This document shows, in pieces, positions 59,063 through 64,000 of a DNA stretch of 64,000 nt; positions within the stretch are counted from its first letter, which is position 1, and each line of letters opens with the position of its first letter. The notes under the pieces are model-generated. The model searched no databases. It was not told the DNA's origin and was given only the letters and a program-made list of their open reading frames with translations. The stretch lies in NCBI GenBank assembly GCA_051117315.1, contig JBNPEA010000052.1, positions 1-64,000 of the forward strand, given 5' to 3'. Source of the stretch: Salinarimonas sp051117315 (GTDB lineage Bacteria > Pseudomonadota > Alphaproteobacteria > Rhizobiales > Beijerinckiaceae). The position numbers and the translations under genes were made by a program.

Positions 59063-60115
59063 ATGACTGAGATCAAGCGCGAATCTGAGGGAGCTCCGCG
59101 GCTCGGCTCGACCACGCAGATCGACGTGGCCCGCCGCGCGGGCGTCTCGACCGCCACCGTCAGCCGGGTGCTCAACGGATCGCCGCTCGTCAGCGCGACC
59201 GCGCGGGAGAAGGTCGAGGCGGCCATCCGCGATCTCGCCTACCTGCCGCACGAGGCGGCGCGGTCCCTGGCGATGCGCCGGTCGCGGACACTGGGCGCGA
59301 TCATCCCCACCCTGACCAACGCGATCTTCGCCACGGGCGTGAACGCCTTCGAGGAGGAGGCGCGCGCCCGGGGGCACGCGCTGTTCATCGCCGTCTCGAA
59401 CTACGATCCGGTGCAGGAGGGCTTCCTGATCCGCCAGATGGTGGAGCGGGGGGTGGACGGCCTCCTGCTCGTCGGCAACGACCGCGCCGAGGACAGCCGC
59501 GCCATGCTGGCCGCGACGGGCCTTCGCTGCGCCTGTGCCTGGGCCTACGACGAGGCCGCGACGATCGCGAACGTCGGCTTCGACAATGCGGAGGCGATGG
59601 CGCCGGTGGTGGATCACCTCGTCGGCAGCGGGCGCCGGCGCGTGGCGGTTCTCGCCGGCGTTCTCGCGGGGAACGATCGTGCCCGAGCCCGCCTGGACGG
59701 AACGGTCCGGCGGCTGGGCGAGCACGGCCTCGCGCCGATCGCCGTGGCGGAGACGCGCTACTCGATCCGTCGGGCCAAGGAGGCCGCGCGCGAGCTGCTG
59801 ACGCTCCGGCCGGACGCGCTCGTCTGCGGCAACGACGTCATCGCCTTCGGCGCGCTCTCCGCGGCTCGCGCCGCCGGCCGCCGCGTTCCCGACGACGTCG
59901 CGATCACCGGGGTCGACGACCTTCCGATCTCGGCGGAGGTCGATCCTCCGCTCACCACGGTCCGCATCCCCGCCGAGGAGATGGGCCGGCGCGCCGCCGC
60001 CGAGCTCATCGCGGCGATCCGCGAGGATCGCCCCGTCGCCCCGATCCGGCTCGGGACGCGGCTCGTCGTGCGCCGCAGCAGCTGGCGTCCGCCGACCGGC
60101 GGCACGGCGCGCTAG
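59063..60115 (+). CDS. LacI-family transcriptional regulator
   Basis: A 350-residue repressor. The helix-turn-helix is at about residues 20-45 (IDVARRAGVSTATVSRVLNG) followed by the hinge LPHEAARSLAMRRSRTLG and a type-1 periplasmic-binding fold (GAIIPTLTNAIFATGVNAFE, GVDGLLLVGNDR, AITGVDDLPISAEVDPPLTT). ATG at 59063 is preferred over upstream frames because it follows directly after operator 2 and gives the usual distance to the helix-turn-helix. It is divergent from the sulfonate-type operon and convergent with the aminotransferase gene (stops overlap in CTAG). Likely effector: an intermediate of that pathway. Confidence 0.92.
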   Translation: MTEIKRESEGAPRLGSTTQIDVARRAGVSTATVSRVLNGSPLVSATAREKVEAAIRDLAYLPHEAARSLAMRRSRTLGAIIPTLTNAIFATGVNAFEEEARARGHALFIAVSNYDPVQEGFLIRQMVERGVDGLLLVGNDRAEDSRAMLAATGLRCACAWAYDEAATIANVGFDNAEAMAPVVDHLVGSGRRRVAVLAGVLAGNDRARARLDGTVRRLGEHGLAPIAVAETRYSIRRAKEAARELLTLRPDALVCGNDVIAFGALSAARAAGRRVPDDVAITGVDDLPISAEVDPPLTTVRIPAEEMGRRAAAELIAAIREDRPVAPIRLGTRLVVRRSSWRPPTGGTAR

Positions 60116-61308
60116 GAACGCAGCGCCGCCGCGGCGTCGAGGATGTGCTGCGCGACGACGTCGCAATCGTCCAGGCCGAAGGTCAGCGGCAGGCGCATAT
60201 CGAACAGGCCCGAGAGGATGCTGTCTGTTGCGGGCACGCTCTGCGCGGGTACATAGCGCCAGCTTCGGTGCGCAGAGGTGAAGCCGACCGGCTCTGCCGC
60301 GCCGAACCACTTCAGCTCGACCCCGCGCGTCGCGCAGTCGGCGACGAAGGCGCGGGCCGCCTGCGCCGACAGGCCGGGCACCAGGAACTGGATCGAGGAG
60401 CCGACATAGAGCTCCTGCGGCGGGCGTTCCGGCAGGCGGATCGCGTCGTGCCCCGCGAGCCTCGCGGCCACGCGGTCGTAGCGCTCGTTCCAGCGGCGGA
60501 TGGCGTCGTCGATGCGTGCGAGCTGCGGGCGCAGGATCGCCGCGCGCAGATTGTCCATGCGCGCCGACATGTTCGGCGTGTCGAGCCGGATGTCGGCATA
60601 GGCCTCCGGCGCGGGACCCGCGCCGTGGCGCTCGTAGAGCATGTAGCTCCCCGACAGCATGATCGCCCGCGCCATGAAGGCCGGGTCGTCGGAGGTGAGG
60701 AGGCCGCCCTCCCCGGCGTTGAGGTGCTTGTAGGTCTGCGTCGAGAAGCAGCCCGCGAGGCCGAAGCTGCCCGATCTTCGTCCGTTCCACTGTGCCCCCA
60801 TCGTGTGCGCGCAGTCCTCGATCATCGTCAGGCCCGTCTCCTCGGCGAGGGCGGCGAGGCGGTCCATGTCGCAGAGATGCCCGCGCATGTGCGACAGCAG
60901 CAGGACCGTCGCGCCGCTGGCGCGCGCCTTCGCCGCGAGGTCGTCGAGATCGAGGACGAGGCTCTCCGTGATCTCGACGAGAACGGGCTCGGCACCGACG
61001 GCCGCGATCGCGCCGGGGACGGGGGCGAGGGTGAAGGCGTTCGTCAGGATGCGGTCGCCCGGGCGCACGCCGGCGGCGCGCAGGGCGATCTGCATCGCCT
61101 GCCCGCCCGAGGCGACGGCGAGGCAATAGCGTGAGCCCTGCCAGGCGGCGTAGTCCCGCTCGAGCTTCGCCGCCTCGGACTCCTCTCCGGGTGCGGTGTT
61201 GTAGCGGTGCAGCCTGCCGCTGCGCAGGACCTCGACAGCGGCAGTGATCCCCTCCTCGGGGATCGGCTCCTGCTGGGTGAAGCTGCCGGTGAAGCGAGGC
61301 CTGGTCAT
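60112..61308 (-). CDS. DegT/DnrJ/EryC1/StrS-family PLP aminotransferase
   Basis: A 398-residue PLP enzyme. The cofactor aspartate is Asp165 in MIEDCAHTMGAQWNG, and the Schiff-base lysine is Lys194 in STQTYKHLNAGEGG. The sugar-aminotransferase pattern SGGQAMQIALRAAGVRPGDR is near residue 70. Members transaminate keto-sugars or other ketones at non-alpha positions. No sugar-nucleotide genes are nearby; instead a site matching the LacI operators lies 67 bases upstream. It may therefore move an amino group between an aminosulfonate or amino-polyol and the ketone handled by the nearby dehydrogenases. This substrate is inference. Confidence 0.88.
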   Translation of the reverse strand: MTRPRFTGSFTQQEPIPEEGITAAVEVLRSGRLHRYNTAPGEESEAAKLERDYAAWQGSRYCLAVASGGQAMQIALRAAGVRPGDRILTNAFTLAPVPGAIAAVGAEPVLVEITESLVLDLDDLAAKARASGATVLLLSHMRGHLCDMDRLAALAEETGLTMIEDCAHTMGAQWNGRRSGSFGLAGCFSTQTYKHLNAGEGGLLTSDDPAFMARAIMLSGSYMLYERHGAGPAPEAYADIRLDTPNMSARMDNLRAAILRPQLARIDDAIRRWNERYDRVAARLAGHDAIRLPERPPQELYVGSSIQFLVPGLSAQAARAFVADCATRGVELKWFGAAEPVGFTSAHRSWRYVPAQSVPATDSILSGLFDMRLPLTFGLDDCDVVAQHILDAAAALRS

Positions 61309-61374
61309 GACGGTCTCCGCGGCTGTTCCATTCGCGAGCGCGACGGCGCAGGATCGGACAGCCAGCTCGTGTTA

Positions 61375-61388
61375 TGCAAGCGCTTTCA
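61375..61388. promoter_or_regulatory. Candidate LacI operator 3
   Basis: TGCAAGCGCTTTCA fits the general LacI-family operator TGnAAnCGnTTnCA and is symmetric at 12 of 14 positions. It shares GCGCTTTCA with operator 1. It lies 67 bases upstream of the aminotransferase start (61308), linking that gene to the LacI protein at 59063. Confidence 0.6.
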
Positions 61389-61648
61389 TGCGTCTTCCGG
61401 CAAACTCGGCGGCGGCGGTGTGCCTCATGGGAGATGTCGAGGTCGCGGGCCGGGAAGGCGCGCTCGGCTACGAGGCGCTCCGCGCGGTCGACGACGGAAG
61501 CGGCGATCCGGGTGCGCTCGCGCTCGCAAGCCCCGGCTCGTACGCGCCGGCGCGATACCAGCCTTCCGATCCGCAAGGCACGACGAAGCAGTCCCTGACC
61601 CGGGCGGGTCCGCAGGAATTGGTTTCCGACGAAATCATCGAGTGAGAG
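61389..61648. other. Noncoding stretch between operator 3 and the tRNA fragment
   Basis: About 260 bases without a convincing gene. Open frames here give basic, low-complexity products with no family features. The G+C content begins to fall toward its right end (around 61610-61640), ahead of the tRNA fragment. Confidence 0.45.
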
Positions 61649-61694
61649 TGGAGCGGGCGATCGGGATCGAACCGACGACATTCAGCTTTGGAAG
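61649..61694 (-). pseudogene. 3' fragment of tRNA-Gly(UCC), probable attachment site
   Basis: Read on the minus strand this is the 3' part of a glycine tRNA: anticodon loop CTTCCAA (anticodon UCC at 61690-61692), 3' anticodon-stem strand AGCTG, T arm GTCGG-TTCGATC-CCGAT, acceptor strand CGCCCGC, discriminator U and encoded CCA at 61649-61651. Homology stops exactly at the 5' edge of the anticodon loop: the expected CAGCT partner is replaced by unrelated DNA. An intact D arm is not found to the right. Such fragments are left when an element integrates into a tRNA gene; the intact copy would lie beyond the right end of the window. Confidence 0.75.
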
Positions 61695-61840
61695 TTCCAC
61701 TTCGACCGACGTGGAAGCTTTGCCCAGCATGGGTTTCATGTCTGATGCGCGACGAGCTATACCACTGCCATACCATCAATCCGCCCTCGTCGTCGCCAGC
61801 CCGCCAGATAGCCGCTGGCCATCGCGCAGCTGGACCGGTC
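61695..61840. other. Noncoding DNA adjoining the tRNA fragment
   Basis: No gene seen. A hairpin TTCCAC-(10)-GTGGAA lies at 61695-61716 directly beside the tRNA fragment, and CATG-GGTTT-CATG follows at 61729-61741. CGCCCTC at 61782-61788 could pair with the tRNA acceptor at six of seven positions, but no tRNA D arm lies between, so I do not call a complete tRNA. Confidence 0.45.
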
Positions 61841-63430
61841 TCAAGCGCCGCGTCGCAGGATGCGGCCTGAACTGACGTTGCAGCGTTCACCATCGCGAAC
61901 CGCCAGCATGCCGTTCAGTACGACGTGGCGAACCCCGCTGGGATGCCGCTTGGGTTCGGCAATGGAGCCCTTCAGGCCGAGCGACGCCAGATCCAGCACG
62001 ACGAGGTCTGCTTTCATGCCGACGCCGAGCCGTCCTCGATCCTTCAATCCGATCCGTTCCGCGGGAAGTCCCGTGATCCTGCGGATCCCGTCTTCGATGC
62101 TGAGAAGCGCCTTGTCCTGCACGTAGGTCTTCAGGAACCGCACCGTCCAGTCGAAGCCGGAAAGCGACCCGATCAGGTCCACCGTTGGACCGGATACACC
62201 GAGCGCCATTGTGTCGGACATCACCGCACACTGATCGTGCCGAAGCGCCATTTCGAGATCTTCTTCGAAAAAGCTCTGCGAGGTCCACAACATGTGCAGC
62301 GCATCCTCGCCCTCCTCGAGCAGCAGGTCGAAGATCGTGTCCCATGCGTCGCGGTCGCGCTCGCTCGCGATCTCGGCGACACTCCGACCGATGATTTGCT
62401 TGTTGCTTGCGCGCAAAAAGTAGACCTTGTCCCAATGCTCATCCAGGACGATGCGCCACATCGGGGTCGGGTTGTCCCTGAGGCGCAACCGCATGCCGGG
62501 GTCGCCCAAACGATGCAGAAGTTTCTCGACGCCGCCTTCCCTTGCCCATGACGGCAGCATCGACGCCACGCCCGTATGCGACCAGTCGTGAGGGATAATG
62601 TCGAACGCGACGTCCACGCCAATGGAGCGCGCATGGTCGATCATGCCGAGCGTGTGCGCCATCGCGTGCGCCGGCCGGCCGTATTTCGGCTGTATGTGCG
62701 AGATCTGCGTGCGAACGTTTGCAACTCGGCCGATGGCGAGGGCCTCGCCGAACCCGAGGTCGTAGAAGCGATCCCGGTTGCGGACATGCGTCGCATGCAT
62801 CGCCCCGTAAGCCGAGACGATCGCACAGAGCTGGGCCAACTCGTCTGTCGTCGCGCCGAGACCCGGCCAATATTCGAGCCCGGTCGACATGCCCCACGCG
62901 CCTTCATCCAGTGAGGCGTCGAGAAGCCTCTCCATGGCGGCGATCTCGTCGCTGCGGATTGCTCGCTTCTCGTCGCCCATCACGGCGGCGCGCAAGGCGC
63001 CGTGGCCGACATGGGCGAGGAAGTTGACGCCCAGATCCTGGCGTTCCAAGACGTCGAGGTACTCTCCGAAGCTGCTCCAGGCCACGTTCACGCCCGGGAG
63101 GCGCCCGATCATCCAGCGCTCCATCGCGGATGCATCGCGCACCGGAGCGAAGCTGAACCCGCATTGCCCGCCCAGTTCGCTGGTCACGCCTTGCAGTACT
63201 TGGCTGTCAGCTCTCCCGTCCGCGAGCAGCACCGCATCGGAATGGGTATGAATGTCGATGAAGCCCGGCGCCACGACGAACCCGGCGACGTCGATGACTT
63301 CGGCGGCGTCGGCGTCTGAGAGATCTCCGATGGCGGCGATCGAATCCCCGGTCACGCCGATATCGCCGCCGTATGCGGCGCGCCCGGTACCGTCGATGAT
63401 CAGACCATTTCTTAGAATCGTATCGAACAT
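61841..63430 (-). CDS. N-acyl-D-amino-acid deacylase (D-aminoacylase) family amidohydrolase
   Basis: A 529-residue zinc amidohydrolase. The metal motif VAPGFIDIHTHSDAVLL is near residue 60, the catalytic cysteine region VTSELGGQCGFSFAP near residue 95, and later GAWGMSTGLEYWPGLGATTD and THVRNRDRFYDLG. The C-terminal ADLVVLDLASLG and VRHVVLNG close the urease-like fold. It would release D-amino acids from N-acyl forms or hydrolyse related amides. The start at 63430 follows a GGAG site and lies 20 bases after the TRAP permease stop, so the two form an operon. Codon and base composition here are clearly less GC-rich than the genes left of 61640. Confidence 0.87.
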   Translation of the reverse strand: MFDTILRNGLIIDGTGRAAYGGDIGVTGDSIAAIGDLSDADAAEVIDVAGFVVAPGFIDIHTHSDAVLLADGRADSQVLQGVTSELGGQCGFSFAPVRDASAMERWMIGRLPGVNVAWSSFGEYLDVLERQDLGVNFLAHVGHGALRAAVMGDEKRAIRSDEIAAMERLLDASLDEGAWGMSTGLEYWPGLGATTDELAQLCAIVSAYGAMHATHVRNRDRFYDLGFGEALAIGRVANVRTQISHIQPKYGRPAHAMAHTLGMIDHARSIGVDVAFDIIPHDWSHTGVASMLPSWAREGGVEKLLHRLGDPGMRLRLRDNPTPMWRIVLDEHWDKVYFLRASNKQIIGRSVAEIASERDRDAWDTIFDLLLEEGEDALHMLWTSQSFFEEDLEMALRHDQCAVMSDTMALGVSGPTVDLIGSLSGFDWTVRFLKTYVQDKALLSIEDGIRRITGLPAERIGLKDRGRLGVGMKADLVVLDLASLGLKGSIAEPKRHPSGVRHVVLNGMLAVRDGERCNVSSGRILRRGA

Positions 63431-63450
63431 CGGGTCTCCATTGCGGTTTA

Positions 63451-64000
63451 TCAACGTGCGCCGTAGACGAGGTCCGGGAGGTAAGTGACCGTCGCTGGGA
63501 ACAGCACGACGATCGCCATCCCCAGTATGTACGGCAGGATGAAGGGCAACGCGCCCACCGAGACCCGTTCCACGGTCAGGTTCGACAGACGCGCGGCGAT
63601 GTTGAGGTTGCCGCCCATCGGCGGCGTCAGGAGTCCCACCTCGCAGCTGAGGATGAGGAAAATACCGAATACGAGCGGGTCGACGCCCATCGACACGCTG
63701 CTGGGAAGGAAGATCGGCGCGAAGAGCACGATCGTCGCCAGCGACTCCATGAAGGTGCCGACTGCGATCAGGAAGATGCCGATCATCAGCATTACGAACA
63801 AGGGCTGGCTCCACACCGCCGTCAGGAACGTTTCGACCGCGTCAGGGAGATCGTAGAACGCCAGAACCTGGCCGAATGCATAGGCCGGGGCGATGATGAT
63901 CAGGATGCCGGCCATGAGCGCGGTGAAGCGAAGCGCCTCGAGAACGCCGGCGATCGTCAGCTTGCGATGGATGACGGTGCCGACGAAGAGCGCGTAGAAC
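63451..64000 (-). CDS. TRAP transporter large permease, C-terminal part (cut by window end)
   Basis: The frame is open to the right edge of the window, so only the last 183 codons are present. They show DctM-type helices: FYALFVGTVIHRKLT, ALMAGILIIIAPAYAFGQVL, FVMLMIGIFLIAVGTFMESL, and EVGLLTPPMGGNLNIAARLS, with the conserved LTPPMG region. It precedes the D-aminoacylase gene by 20 bases. It probably imports the N-acylated amino acid or a related acid that the amidohydrolase then cleaves. It differs in sequence from the TRAP permease at 48210-49535 and belongs to the lower-GC segment. Confidence 0.9.
   Translation of the reverse strand, partial: FYALFVGTVIHRKLTIAGVLEALRFTALMAGILIIIAPAYAFGQVLAFYDLPDAVETFLTAVWSQPLFVMLMIGIFLIAVGTFMESLATIVLFAPIFLPSSVSMGVDPLVFGIFLILSCEVGLLTPPMGGNLNIAARLSNLTVERVSVGALPFILPYILGMAIVVLFPATVTYLPDLVYGAR

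Noticed and set aside
61649..61788. A complete tRNA-Gly gene with an intron or insertion
   Set aside because: CGCCCTC at 61782-61788 could pair with the acceptor at six of seven positions, but no D arm or 5' anticodon-stem strand complementary to AGCTG lies between. A 3' fragment is the simpler reading.

Overview
The window is one contiguous stretch of very GC-rich DNA (individual lines reach about 77% G+C) from what looks like an alphaproteobacterium, most likely a member of the Hyphomicrobiales. Reasons: dense solute-transport and sugar-catabolism operons with four-base start/stop overlaps, a palindromic repeat at 30595-30643 of the kind scattered through Hyphomicrobiales genomes, a decaprenyl-phosphate phosphoribosyltransferase-like gene, and several TRAP and ABC uptake systems. 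There is no rRNA, no complete tRNA and no CRISPR array.

Left part. The 3' end of a heme-import ATPase gene (2-625) is followed by a minus-strand sugar operon (7351 down to 639): binding protein, two permeases, an argininosuccinate-lyase-like enzyme, ATPase and PfkB kinase. A ROK regulator diverges from it and heads a plus-strand operon (7536-13162) with a PIG-L deacetylase, an EamA exporter and a GlmS-like SIS isomerase/deaminase. Together these look like uptake, deacetylation, phosphorylation and deamination of an acylated amino sugar. Next comes a long plus-strand series (13361-29919): a ribose-type ABC importer, a beta-hydroxyacid dehydrogenase, a ThuA-like protein, a cytoplasmic winged-helix protein fused to a MalE-type binding domain, two SDRs, an M24-fold protein with a lost metal ligand, a TPP-dependent dehydrogenase (E1 alpha and beta) with its E2 split over two genes, and an aldehyde dehydrogenase. 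I read this as a dedicated catabolic pathway for an unidentified polyol or sugar acid.

Middle part. A short LOV-like PAS protein without the photoactive cysteine (30131-30595) faces a LysR gene. Two related LysR genes (30689-31561 and 37431-38300) bracket a five-gene envelope cluster (32116-37411): DPPR-synthase-like UbiA protein, a multispanning UPF0104-like protein, a GT4 glycosyltransferase, an epimerase and a membrane-anchored EEP-fold hydrolase. From 38478 to 48154 the genes are mixed housekeeping and stress functions: aldo/keto reductase, MFS, a small membrane protein, TerC, MscS, GlxA-type regulator, a PfpI-like protein, SDR/AraC pair and an HD phosphohydrolase.

Right part. A minus-strand block (58991 down to 48210) holds a taurine/nitrate-type ABC importer, an HisD-family dehydrogenase resembling sulfopropanediol dehydrogenase HpsN, an SDR, a zinc alcohol dehydrogenase, a phosphotransferase-fold protein and a TRAP transporter. 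A divergent LacI regulator (59063-60115) has two operator-like sites 20 bp apart. A third matching site lies upstream of a DegT-family aminotransferase (60112-61308), so all of these may serve one sulfonate or aminosulfonate pathway. At 61649-61694 lies the 3' part of a tRNA-Gly(UCC) gene, cut exactly at the edge of its anticodon loop. To its right the base composition falls and a D-aminoacylase plus a TRAP permease begin, which suggests the edge of an integrated element running off the window.
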